A DNA stretch of 45,967 nt, taken from contig JAJDCQ010000254.1 of the NCBI GenBank assembly GCA_029260755.1, positions 1-45,967 on the forward strand, given 5' to 3'. Positions 16,655-24,583 of the stretch are shown in pieces. The translations under genes were made by a program, and so were the position numbers. Numbering within the stretch: the stretch's first letter is position 1; each line of letters begins with the position of its first letter. This DNA is from Planctomycetota bacterium (GTDB taxonomy: Bacteria; Planctomycetota; J058; JAJDCQ01). The notes below the pieces were generated by a model that searched no databases, had not been told where the DNA came from, and worked only from the letters and a program-made list of their open reading frames with translations.

Positions 16655-17881
16655 CTAGACGACCAGCGGTTCCGGTCTCCCGACCCGCGTCACGCCAGCT
16701 ACCGACGCGCGAGCCCGAACCTCATCGGGCGGCAACGACGGGAGGCTCCGGAGAGAGCACGCCGCGAGCGGCTCCGGTCGCGATCCGCGCCGGGGCGGCC
16801 GCCGCAGGGCGAAGTGCCCCCGCTTCCGCGGCGCGAGCCACCGGAACACCTCGCGGAGCGCCTCGCCCGGCTGTTCGATCAGGGTCGATGTCTCCATGTA
16901 GCAGGAGAGGTGGCAGCGCGCGTCGCAGTGGGGCACCGGTCCGTGCCGCTCGAACCCCTGCTCGAGGGCGCGGCCGTAGTCGCCGATCTCGAGCAGGTTC
17001 CCCGCCTTCTTCTCGAGCGGGCCGCACGGGTAGAAGAGGTCGCCGTTGGGGTGCACGATCGGGCGCGTCCCCGGGTAGCACTCGAACCGCTCGAACGACC
17101 GGATCGCCCGGAGGCTCAGCTCGTTCCCGAGCACCCGGATGCCCGCCCGCCGCGCCCGGATCACCTCGTCGATCAGGTCGTGCCACCGCGGCTCGTCGAC
17201 GAGGCCCGGGTTCGGGTAGACGCCGATCACGTGCGGCATCGGCGAGAACAGCAGGTCGTGCTCGATGCAGTGCTCGAAGACGTCCCAGGCGTCGTCGATC
17301 GTCTCGGGCATGACGACCGTGTTCACGATCACGTCGAACGAGCCTCCGCGGCGACGACGCTCCTCGCCCGCCAGGGCGAGGTTCGCCAGCACCCGCGCCG
17401 TCTGCCCGCCCCGGGCAAGGTCGATGACCGCGTCGGAGCGGTCCGGCCGCACGGCGTCGAGGCTCACCACGAGGAAGTCGATGTCCCCGAGCAGCTCGAG
17501 GTGCCGATCGAGGAGGAACGCGTTCGTGTTGAGGGTGACGACGTCGAAGCCCGCCCGCCCGGCGTGGCGGACGACCTCGTCGATGTCGGGGCGGAGGAGC
17601 GGCTCGCCGCCGGTCAGGTTCAACCCCGGCGAGGCGCGCCGGAGGATGTCGATCACGGCGAGGGTGCGCTCGGTGTCGAGGCGGTCCGGCTCGGGCAGGT
17701 CGGGGTACATGACGCCGGTCCCGTCGTCGCAGTACGTGCAGCGGAAGTTGCACTTCACCGTGAGGTAGAGCGAGGCGACCATCGGGCGGGCGAGCTTGCG
17801 ACGGTCGGCCCGCCCGAGACGGCTGCGGAGGACGTTGCCCAGATACCGCGCCAGGAACCGGATCGGCAGCTTTTTCCGCAT
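16655..17881 (-). CDS. Radical SAM protein with C-terminal SPASM-like cysteine clusters
   Basis: 408 residues from the ATG at 17879-17881, which has GGAG 7 nt upstream; the GTG at 17905 is less well placed. The radical SAM motif CNFRCTYC gives C44, C48 and C51 for the [4Fe-4S] cluster, and GGEP lies at 91-94. Downstream, ECYPG and PCGPL (about 268-290) plus CDARCHLSC (about 318-326) form a SPASM-like auxiliary-cluster region. The basic N-terminus and Arg/Pro-rich C-terminal tail (about 350-408) are not part of the fold. The family reductively cleaves S-adenosylmethionine to start radical chemistry, and SPASM members often modify peptides or make cofactors. No precursor peptide gene is visible beside it, so the substrate is unknown. 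Confidence 0.9.
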   Translation of the reverse strand: MRKKLPIRFLARYLGNVLRSRLGRADRRKLARPMVASLYLTVKCNFRCTYCDDGTGVMYPDLPEPDRLDTERTLAVIDILRRASPGLNLTGGEPLLRPDIDEVVRHAGRAGFDVVTLNTNAFLLDRHLELLGDIDFLVVSLDAVRPDRSDAVIDLARGGQTARVLANLALAGEERRRRGGSFDVIVNTVVMPETIDDAWDVFEHCIEHDLLFSPMPHVIGVYPNPGLVDEPRWHDLIDEVIRARRAGIRVLGNELSLRAIRSFERFECYPGTRPIVHPNGDLFYPCGPLEKKAGNLLEIGDYGRALEQGFERHGPVPHCDARCHLSCYMETSTLIEQPGEALREVFRWLAPRKRGHFALRRPPRRGSRPEPLAACSLRSLPSLPPDEVRARASVAGVTRVGRPEPLVV

Positions 17882-18026
17882 GGTGGACTCCGATGGACGA
17901 GACACACCGCCCCTGCCGCCGGACGATGAGGCTCGCCCGCCGCGCCGGGGGACGCGTCGTCGAAGAGGTGGAACGGACGAGACGACCGGCCTCGCCCCGA
18001 GAGCAACGCAACCGGGAGACCAATCG

Positions 18027-18040
18027 TCCCGGCGCCGGGA
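18027..18040. promoter_or_regulatory. Perfect 14-bp palindrome TCCCGGCGCCGGGA
   Basis: A dyad roughly midway in the divergent gap. It could be an operator for either gene, or chance in GC-rich DNA. Confidence 0.3.
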
Positions 18041-18250
18041 GAGCCGGGCCCGCCTCGGACCCGGTCACCTCGCGCCACGGTGAGGTTACGTCGGACGAGG
18101 CCGCGCCGCCGGCCAAACGTGCTCAACGCAGGATGGAGCCGCGCGAAACGCCCTCCCCGCGATCCGCGAACGACCGGGCGGCGATTCGCGAAGACCGTCG
18201 AGTCTTCGACGCCATGGCGACCGACCTTCGTCGAATCGCGGGGGACCGAC

Positions 18251-18256
18251 CATAAT
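18251..18256 (+). promoter_or_regulatory. -10 element CATAAT directly before the kinase GTG
   Basis: Five of six matches to TATAAT. Transcription would begin close to 18263, the GTG start itself, giving a leaderless mRNA. No strong -35 box is visible. Confidence 0.4.
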
Positions 18257-18262
18257 GACGCC

Positions 18263-20716
18263 GTGCAGCTCGGACGCTACGAGGTGATCGAGGAGCTCGG
18301 CCGCGGCGCGATGGGCGTCGTGCTCCGGGCCGTCGACGGCGCCCTCGGCCGCGAGGTCGCGATCAAGCTCCTCCGCGTGCGACCGGACGCGGGCCGCCTC
18401 CGTCGCTTCCAGCGCGAGGCCCGATCGCTCGGGCGGCTTCGGGGATCGGGGATCGTCACGGTCCACGAGGTCGGCGAGGTCGACGCCCAGCCCTACATCG
18501 TGATGGAGCTCGTCCGGGGAGAGAGCCTGGAGCGGCTCCTGCTCCGGAACGGCCCCCTCCCGCCGCGCCGCGCCGCGGACATCGCCCGCCGGGTCGCCCG
18601 CGCGCTCGCGCGCGCGCACGCGATCGACCTCATCCACCGCGACGTCAAGCCGGCCAACATCCTCATGATGGAGGACGGCGCGCCCGTCCTGACCGACTTC
18701 GGCCTGGTGAAGGACCTCGACCCCGAGAGCGCGAGCCTGTCGGCCATCACCGTCGAGGGAGCGTTCGTCGGCACGCCGGGCTTCGCCGCGCCGGAGCAGG
18801 CCGCCGGCGCGGTCGACGCCATCGGGCCGGCGGTGGACGTCTACGCCCTCGGCGCGACCCTCTACGCGATGCTCACCGACGACCCACCGTTCCGGGGGAG
18901 CTGGACCGAGATCATCGCGAGTCAGCTCCGGGCCGCGCCGCCGCCGCCGTCGTTCGAGGCTCCCGGCGACGAGGGGGACGCCCTCGCCGCCATCTGTCTT
19001 CGCTGCCTCGACCCGCAGCCCGAGCGGCGCTGGCCGAGCGCCGACGCCCTCGCCGACGCGCTCGACGCCTGGCTCGAAGGGAAACCCCCGATGGCGCGGC
19101 CCCGACGGCGTGCCCGGGCGGCGGTCCTCGGGTCGATCCTCGGGGTCGCGGTCGTCGTCGGAGCGATCCTCGCCATCCGCGGGCGCGGGCGCCCGGGCGC
19201 GCCGCCGGCCCCCGGCCCAGACGGGCGGGCGAGCCCGGCGAGCCCGACGGACGCGAGCGGATCCGGCGAGCTCGCCACGGCCGCGACCCTCCGCGAGCGC
19301 GCCGACGCCCGATGGAAGCTCGGTCGGTTCGACGACGCGCTCGCGGACCTCGACCGGCTCGTGAGCCTCGAGGGCCCCGACGAGGGGCTCCATCTCGCCC
19401 TCCGGGCGCGTCGCCGGCGCCAGCGCCGCGACTGGACCGGCGCGAAGGCGGACGCGGCCGCGGCCCGCCGCGCGCGCCCCGACCTCGCCCTTCCGCTCGT
19501 CGAGGCATCCCGGATCGCCACCGCCGACTTCCGGCCCGACGAGTCGGTCGCCCTCGCCGAGGAGGCGATCGCCATCGCGCCCGACGACGCGGGCGCTCAC
19601 GCCGCCCTCGCCTCGGCCCTGCACCGGAGCTCGTTCTCGGCCGCCGCCCGTCGGGCCGGGCGCGTCGACGAGCTCCGGGAGCAGGCGCTGGCGGCCGCCC
19701 TGAAGGCGACGACCCTCGACCCGACGGCCGCGGAGCCGTGGGTCGAGCACGCCCTCGTGGCGATCACCGTCGACGGCGCGAGGGCGCCGGGCCGGGCGCT
19801 CGCGAGCGCCGCGCGCGCCCGCGAGCTCGCGCCGAGCGAGAGCGGCACGTTCCAGGTGACCGCCACGGCCGCGCTCCTCGCCGGCGACGGCGAGACGGTG
19901 TCGCGGACGCTCATGGCGTGGCGCGAGATGGCGCCCGACCCCGCCCTCGTCGAGATCTCCGAGGGGCTCCTCCTCCATCGCCTGACGCAGACCGAGGTGG
20001 CGTTCGAGGCGTTCGACCGGGCCCGGGCCGCCGCCCCCGACCCGCGGATCGGCCTGCAGGAGCTGCCGCACCTGCTGCCGCTCGCCCGGGGCGGGGACGC
20101 GACCGCGGCCGCCCGGTTCCTCCGAGAGGCGGAGCGAGCCGCCCGCGACGACCCCGAGCTGCTCGCGCGGTGCGCCGAGTTCGCGGGCGTCTCCGAGGAG
20201 ATGCTGCTCGAGTTCGGACGACGGATCGGCGCCGGCGCGAGCCTCGCGAAGGTCGAGGAGAGCCTGACCCGCGGCGTCTCGGCCGCCCTCGGCGCGGACG
20301 ACATCGTCGAAGCCGAGCGGCTCCTCCTCGAGGCGGCCTCGGGCGAGCCGCCGAGCGCGCAGGCGAGCACCGACCTCGCCCGCCTCTACTTCGATCCGAA
20401 GCTCTCGGCGGCCGTCGGGCTGAACGAGCGGACCGCGCCCATCCAGGCCTCGCAGTGGATCGCCCGGTCGTTCGAGGCGATCGAGGCGACGGCGCGGTAC
20501 GAGTGGCTCCCGATCGCGCTCGCGTTCCGGGCGGCCCTCCACTTCAACGCCGAGCGCCTCGAGGAGACCCGGACCGACGTCGAGCTGGCGCGGAGCCGGC
20601 TCGCCGGCCTCTTCTCGATCGCCAGGCTCGATGACGAGGCGCGGCTCATCCTCGGCAAGGTCGAAGGCCCGCTCCGCGCGCGCCTCCGCGAGCGGCCCCG
20701 GGAGGGAAGACGATGA
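18263..20716 (+). CDS. Ser/Thr protein kinase with membrane helix and TPR region, probably leaderless
   Basis: 817 residues from GTG at 18263. The kinase starts at residue 2 (QLGRYEVIEELGRGAMG) with K35, HRD 125-127, DFG 145-147 and GTPGFAAPEQ, so all catalytic residues are present. A membrane helix lies at about 285-307, then a Pro/Ala/Gly linker and TPR-like helices (about 330-800; RWKLGRFDDALADLDRL). The ATG at 18255 is out of frame. A CATAAT box ends 6 nt before the GTG and there is no Shine-Dalgarno, which together suggest a leaderless transcript. The gene overlaps the next one by four bases (ATGA at 20713-20716), so the kinase and the pectate-lyase-like protein are probably translationally coupled. 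The link suggests control of, or sensing by, polysaccharide metabolism (inference). Confidence 0.92.
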   Translation: MQLGRYEVIEELGRGAMGVVLRAVDGALGREVAIKLLRVRPDAGRLRRFQREARSLGRLRGSGIVTVHEVGEVDAQPYIVMELVRGESLERLLLRNGPLPPRRAADIARRVARALARAHAIDLIHRDVKPANILMMEDGAPVLTDFGLVKDLDPESASLSAITVEGAFVGTPGFAAPEQAAGAVDAIGPAVDVYALGATLYAMLTDDPPFRGSWTEIIASQLRAAPPPPSFEAPGDEGDALAAICLRCLDPQPERRWPSADALADALDAWLEGKPPMARPRRRARAAVLGSILGVAVVVGAILAIRGRGRPGAPPAPGPDGRASPASPTDASGSGELATAATLRERADARWKLGRFDDALADLDRLVSLEGPDEGLHLALRARRRRQRRDWTGAKADAAAARRARPDLALPLVEASRIATADFRPDESVALAEEAIAIAPDDAGAHAALASALHRSSFSAAARRAGRVDELREQALAAALKATTLDPTAAEPWVEHALVAITVDGARAPGRALASAARARELAPSESGTFQVTATAALLAGDGETVSRTLMAWREMAPDPALVEISEGLLLHRLTQTEVAFEAFDRARAAAPDPRIGLQELPHLLPLARGGDATAAARFLREAERAARDDPELLARCAEFAGVSEEMLLEFGRRIGAGASLAKVEESLTRGVSAALGADDIVEAERLLLEAASGEPPSAQASTDLARLYFDPKLSAAVGLNERTAPIQASQWIARSFEAIEATARYEWLPIALAFRAALHFNAERLEETRTDVELARSRLAGLFSIARLDDEARLILGKVEGPLRARLRERPREGRR

Positions 20717-22206
20717 TGGTGACCCGTGCCATCCCCGTGGCGATCGCCGCGGCCGGAGCGATCGGCGTGGCGGGCCTCCTCGGTCCGGCACCGTCGGCGG
20801 CCGCCTCCGAGGACGACGACGTCGCCCTGAGGCGCCGGGCGAGCGAGGCGCTCGCGCGCGCCACCACGTTCTACCGCGAACGCGTCGCCGCGGGAGGCGG
20901 CTACCTCTGGCGGTACAGCGATGACCTCACCCGGCGCGAGGGCGAGGGGAAGGCCGGCGACCGCACCGTGTGGGTCCAGCCGCCGGGAACGCCGGCGGTC
21001 GGGATGGCGTACCTCGACGCGTGGCGGGCGACCGGCGACGCCCGCTACCTCGACGCCGCCCGCGAGACCGCGACGTGCCTCGTCCGAGGGCAGCTCGTCT
21101 CGGGAGGCTGGGACTACCGGATCGAGCTCGACCCCGATCGACGCCGGCGCTGGGCCTACCGCGTCGACGGCGACGCTCGAGACAAGCGCAACGTCACGAC
21201 GCTCGACGACGACACGACCCAGGCGGCGCTCCGCCTGCTGATCCGGGTGGACGACGCCCTCGACCACGAGGACGCGGCGATCGCAGCCGCCGTCGTCTCG
21301 GGGCTCGACGCCCTCGCGAACGCCCAGTATCCGAACGGGGCGTGGCCGCAGCGGTTCACGCGACCGCCCGATCCCGCTCGGTTTCCGGTCCGGCCGGCGG
21401 GCTACCCCGAGTCGTGGCCGCGGAAGCACCCGAGGAAGGACTACCGCGGCCTCTACACCCTGAACGACGACGTCATCGCGAACGGCGTCGAGACGATGCT
21501 GCTGGCCTGGCGACTCCGGGGCGACGAGCGCTGGCTGGCGTCGGCGAAGCGGGCCGGGGAGTTCCTCCTCCTCGCCCAGATGCCCGAGCCGCAGCCCGCG
21601 TGGGCGCAGCAGTACGACGTCGAGATGCATCCGGCCTGGGCGCGGAAGTTCGAGCCGCCGGCGGTGACCGGCGGCGAGTCGCACGGCGCGATGCGGACGC
21701 TGCTCCGGCTCGCTCGCGCGACGGGCGAGGCCCGCTGGCTCGAGCCGCTCCCCCGCGCGATCGCCTATCTCCGACGATCGCTCCTGCCCGATGGGCGCCT
21801 CGCCCGGTTCTACGAGCTGGAGAGCAACCGGCCGCTCTACTTCACCCGCGGCTACGAGCTCACCCACGACGACGGCGACCTGCCGACCCACTACGCCTTC
21901 AAGGTCGGGAGCGGCCTCGATGCGATCGAGCGCGAGCTCGGTCGAACGCGGGAGCAGCTCGAGCGGCCCAGGGAGAGCCCGCCGGCGGGCCGGGCGCCGA
22001 CCGACGACGAGCGGCGCCGCGTCCGCCAGGTCGTCGAGGCCCTCGACGCGGAGGGTCGCTGGGTCGAGGAGGGTCGGCTGCGCTACCACGGCGCCGACGA
22101 CCCGACCCGGCGGATCATCGACGGGCGCACGTTCATCCGGAACGTGCGCGTCCTCGCCCGCTACCTCGCCGCGAGCCGCCCGAGGCGCCGCGGTAAGCTC
22201 TACTGA
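20713..22206 (+). CDS. Exported pectate-lyase-like protein (PL10-type alpha/alpha toroid)
   Basis: 497 residues. The signal peptide runs from about 1 to 31 (hydrophobic core AIPVAIAAAGAIGVAGLLG, cleavage near SAAA). The mature part is an alpha-helical toroid with PL10-type landmarks: NGAWPQRF, LYTLNDDVIANGVETML and ARFYELESNRPLYFTRG, which resemble the GGWPQ, TxNDDA and RFYE...NRP segments of that lyase family. The family cleaves polygalacturonate by beta-elimination; whether this member acts on pectin or another uronide is unknown. GGAGGGAAGA lies just upstream of the tandem ATGATG start, inside the kinase gene end. Convergent with the lipoprotein gene, 4 nt apart. Confidence 0.82.
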   Translation: MMVTRAIPVAIAAAGAIGVAGLLGPAPSAAASEDDDVALRRRASEALARATTFYRERVAAGGGYLWRYSDDLTRREGEGKAGDRTVWVQPPGTPAVGMAYLDAWRATGDARYLDAARETATCLVRGQLVSGGWDYRIELDPDRRRRWAYRVDGDARDKRNVTTLDDDTTQAALRLLIRVDDALDHEDAAIAAAVVSGLDALANAQYPNGAWPQRFTRPPDPARFPVRPAGYPESWPRKHPRKDYRGLYTLNDDVIANGVETMLLAWRLRGDERWLASAKRAGEFLLLAQMPEPQPAWAQQYDVEMHPAWARKFEPPAVTGGESHGAMRTLLRLARATGEARWLEPLPRAIAYLRRSLLPDGRLARFYELESNRPLYFTRGYELTHDDGDLPTHYAFKVGSGLDAIERELGRTREQLERPRESPPAGRAPTDDERRRVRQVVEALDAEGRWVEEGRLRYHGADDPTRRIIDGRTFIRNVRVLARYLAASRPRRRGKLY

Positions 22207-22210
22207 TCGA

Positions 22211-22924
22211 TCAGAACCAGGCCCCGTCGAAGCGGTCGCCGAGGTGCTCGATCAATCCGTCGTAGAGCGCCTTCTTGATCTGCTCGGAGAGGTCTCGCTC
22301 GACGTCGTCCATGCCCAGGCCGTCGACCGAGTCCGAGCTCTCGGCGCGGAGAGGGAAGCGGCCGAGGCGGGCCGGGCCCTCCACGTCGAAGAGCAGCGCA
22401 TGCCCGACGAATCGGCCGCCGTGGAACTCCTCGTCGCCGCCCACGCCCGCCTCGGCCCAGCGCGGGGCGAGCAGCTCGTCGGGGCGGAGGACGATGACGT
22501 AGCGGATCGCGGCGAGCCCGTCGAACTCCATCGCGACCGCCTCGGGCACGTTCGGATCGGCGCTCTCGGGGTCGGCGAGGTAGCGGGCCGGAAAGGCCCA
22601 GCGCCCGTTCGCCACCGTGACGTCGAGGAGGCTCTCGTCGAACGCTCCGAGATCGGCGAAGGCGCCCGGCCACATGACGACCCCGTTGCTCCGCGATCCG
22701 CCGGCGAGGGCGAGGGCGGGCTTGCCCTCGAGGATCCCGAGGGCGGGCTCCTCGGCCGGCGGCGTCGCGAGGAGCTCGCCGACCGCGGCGAGGGCGGCGA
22801 GCTTCGACTCGGCCGCGGCGCGCCGCTCGCCCACGACGTCGGCCGACGACGGTCCGCAGCCCGAGATCGCGATCGCGATCGCGAGGACGACGCCCGGGGC
22901 GAGGGTTGCGACCGCGCGCCTCAT
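22211..22924 (-). CDS. Hypothetical lipoprotein
   Basis: 237 residues with a lipoprotein signal ending AISGC, C23 being the lipidated cysteine. The signal-peptide codons include GATCGC tandem repeats (22865-22884). The mature protein has mixed alpha/beta character with segments such as IRYVIVLRPDELLAPR and HALLFDVEGPARLG. I do not recognise the family. The ATG overlaps the stop of the CxxCxxC mini-protein gene by four bases (22921-22924), so the two are coupled and probably act together. Confidence 0.8.
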   Translation of the reverse strand: MRRAVATLAPGVVLAIAIAISGCGPSSADVVGERRAAAESKLAALAAVGELLATPPAEEPALGILEGKPALALAGGSRSNGVVMWPGAFADLGAFDESLLDVTVANGRWAFPARYLADPESADPNVPEAVAMEFDGLAAIRYVIVLRPDELLAPRWAEAGVGGDEEFHGGRFVGHALLFDVEGPARLGRFPLRAESSDSVDGLGMDDVERDLSEQIKKALYDGLIEHLGDRFDGAWF

Positions 22925-23145
22925 CCCGTCGCTTCCCGGTCGTCGGGGACGAGCTCGATCGCAGCGCCCTTCTTCTTCAGGTAGCGCGCGTACGCGGCGA
23001 GCGCGCCCGGCTCCCGCCGGGAGATCCGGTCGTAGAAGTCGCAGTCGCGACAGCCGGTGCAGTTGCCGGTGTAGTGGTTGACGAGCCAGTCCGAGTGCTC
23101 GTCGGGGAGGCGAAGGCCCTGGTCGCCGGGGAGAAGGTAGCCCAT
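22921..23145 (-). CDS. Small CxxCxxC protein coupled to the lipoprotein
   Basis: 74 residues, mainly polar, with CTGCRDC (C29, C32, C35) and nearby H17 and H25, suggesting a metal or iron-sulphur site. There is no signal peptide, so it should be cytoplasmic. GAGGAA lies about 7-9 nt before the ATG. Its stop overlaps the lipoprotein start (ATGA). The family is not recognised. The close cysteine spacing and good ribosome site make a real gene more likely than a chance frame. Confidence 0.7.
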   Translation of the reverse strand: MGYLLPGDQGLRLPDEHSDWLVNHYTGNCTGCRDCDFYDRISRREPGALAAYARYLKKKGAAIELVPDDREATG

Positions 23146-23224
23146 CGGAGCGTTCCTCGCGGGGGGTCGGGTTCGTCTTCGGATCGAGGATGAACGCGAC
23201 GACGACCGACTACAAGCGCGCGGG

Positions 23225-24427
23225 TCAGCGCGCGGGCGGCGACGCCTCGTCGGCCGGCCCGTCCGCGTCGGGAAGCGCCATCAGCTCGTCGATCAGGTGG
23301 CGGATCAGCCACGCGTCGAGCTGCTCGAGCTCGGTCGGCCCGTCGGGGTCCTCGGGTCGGACGATCGCCGCGAGCCCGTCGGCGTCGACGCCCTTCTGCG
23401 CGAGGAGGCGCCGCGCGAGCGCGAGCTGCCGCGGGGTCGGGAGCAACCGCGCGTCCTCGAGCGGGTCCTCCCCGTCCACCGGCGTCGGCCCGAGCTCGGG
23501 TCGTGCGATCCGGCCCGCTTCGCGCGCCCCGACGCGCTCGGCGAGCGGATCGCCGAGCTCCAGCGCCCACGGGGGGACGTCGGACTCGATCGCCGTCGCG
23601 ACCCGCTCGAAGCTCCGCCTCAGCACCCGCGCAAGGACGCGGGCGTTGAGCGTGCCGCCCTCGGGCGCCGACCGGTAGACGATCATCCAGAAGGCGGCCT
23701 CGGCCGCCTCGTCGAGGTGGTGACGCTCGTCGGCGTCGAGGGCGTCCTCGTCGGGCGACGACGCCGACCGAGCGCGCTCGGCGGCCTCGAGATGCCAGAG
23801 CGACGCCTCGAGGCAGCTCGACGCGCGGGCGCGATGAAGCAGCTCGGACGGCTCCCACGGGAGATCGTAGCTGGGCGCGGTCGCCGGCGCGGCGGCGGGG
23901 AGGGACGGATCGAGGAGGCGCGCCTCGATCGCCTCGATCCTCTCCGCCGCCCGCTCGCGGTCCCCTTCGACCTCGGAGCGCCCCCACGCCGCCCAGGCCG
24001 CGGCGATCGCCGCGCGCCAGGCCGCCTGCGGGTCCTCGCGCTCGAGGAACCCGATCGCCATCGCCACCGCGAGCGACGCCTCCTCGCGATAGGCGACCCG
24101 ACGGCGTCGCCAGCGCATGACGGCGACCGGGTCGTAGGCCTTCTTCCTTCGAGGCGAGCGCGGGCAGCCCCGCTTCGTCGACCATTTTCCGAGGGTCGCC
24201 GAGCTGACGCCGATGACGGCCGCCATCGACGCCTGGGTCAGCAGGCGCCCCCCGTCGGCCGGGAGGAGATCGGCCGCGACGGGGTCTCCGCAGAGGGCGG
24301 CGAGGACCAGGCGGTCGACCGCGAGCAGCCCGCTCCGGATCCGCGCCCGCAGGAGCGCGCGCTCGTCCTCGAACGAGCCGGTCGCGCGGAAGCGACGCTC
24401 GAGCTCGCGGAGCTCGCGATCGGACAT
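23225..24427 (-). CDS. HTH-containing protein of unknown function
   Basis: 400 residues, soluble. The N-terminus (RELERRFRATGSFEDERAL and on to about residue 55) resembles a short helical module I associate with planctomycete and myxobacterial proteins. A helix-turn-helix follows at about 62-105 (LTQASMAAVIGVSSATLGKW...YDPVAVMRWRRRR), similar in style to MerR or terminase-small-subunit HTHs. The rest is Ala/Glu-rich helix with no recognised domain; it includes a Trp-containing segment around 150. A DNA-binding role is inferred. The ATG at 24425-24427 has GGAGGA 10 nt upstream. It is divergent from the DASS transporter across 156 bp and could regulate it. Confidence 0.78.
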   Translation of the reverse strand: MSDRELRELERRFRATGSFEDERALLRARIRSGLLAVDRLVLAALCGDPVAADLLPADGGRLLTQASMAAVIGVSSATLGKWSTKRGCPRSPRRKKAYDPVAVMRWRRRRVAYREEASLAVAMAIGFLEREDPQAAWRAAIAAAWAAWGRSEVEGDRERAAERIEAIEARLLDPSLPAAAPATAPSYDLPWEPSELLHRARASSCLEASLWHLEAAERARSASSPDEDALDADERHHLDEAAEAAFWMIVYRSAPEGGTLNARVLARVLRRSFERVATAIESDVPPWALELGDPLAERVGAREAGRIARPELGPTPVDGEDPLEDARLLPTPRQLALARRLLAQKGVDADGLAAIVRPEDPDGPTELEQLDAWLIRHLIDELMALPDADGPADEASPPAR

Positions 24428-24529
24428 GGCCGGTGCATCCTCCTCTGGCTGGGATCATGCGTCATTGGAGCGCCCCGCTCCGGCGGCGTCGAGGGGACCG
24501 CGCCGCGCGACGCTCGGGGCGCCTCCGGG

Positions 24530-24558
24530 ATGACGGCCGCCGGCCGTCCTGATACGGT
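24530..24558 (+). promoter_or_regulatory. Promoter ATGACG-17-TACGGT of the DASS transporter
   Basis: ATGACG (24530-24535) and TACGGT (24553-24558) are 17 bp apart. The ATG at 24584 follows with GGGAG 4-9 nt before it. Confidence 0.45.
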
Positions 24559-24583
24559 CGTCCCGTCCGACCCCGGGAGCGTC

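Larger units (their letters stand above)
17882..18262. other. Divergent intergenic region between radical SAM and kinase genes
   Basis: 381 bp with no convincing gene: the 120-codon frame at 17893-18255 has a third-position GC near 77%, well below neighbouring genes, and an Arg-rich, unfolded-looking product. It holds a perfect 14-bp palindrome (18027-18040), the -10 element of the downstream kinase (18251-18256) and the Shine-Dalgarno of the radical SAM gene next to 17882. Confidence 0.6.

Noticed and set aside
17893..18255. Possible 120-residue gene in the divergent gap
   Set aside because: Third-position GC is near 77%, lower than in true neighbours, the product is Arg-rich and low-complexity, and no ribosome site is seen.
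22865..22884. GATCGC tandem repeats, like a HIP1-type signal
   Set aside because: They lie in codons for the Ala/Ile signal-peptide core of the lipoprotein and are explained by that composition.
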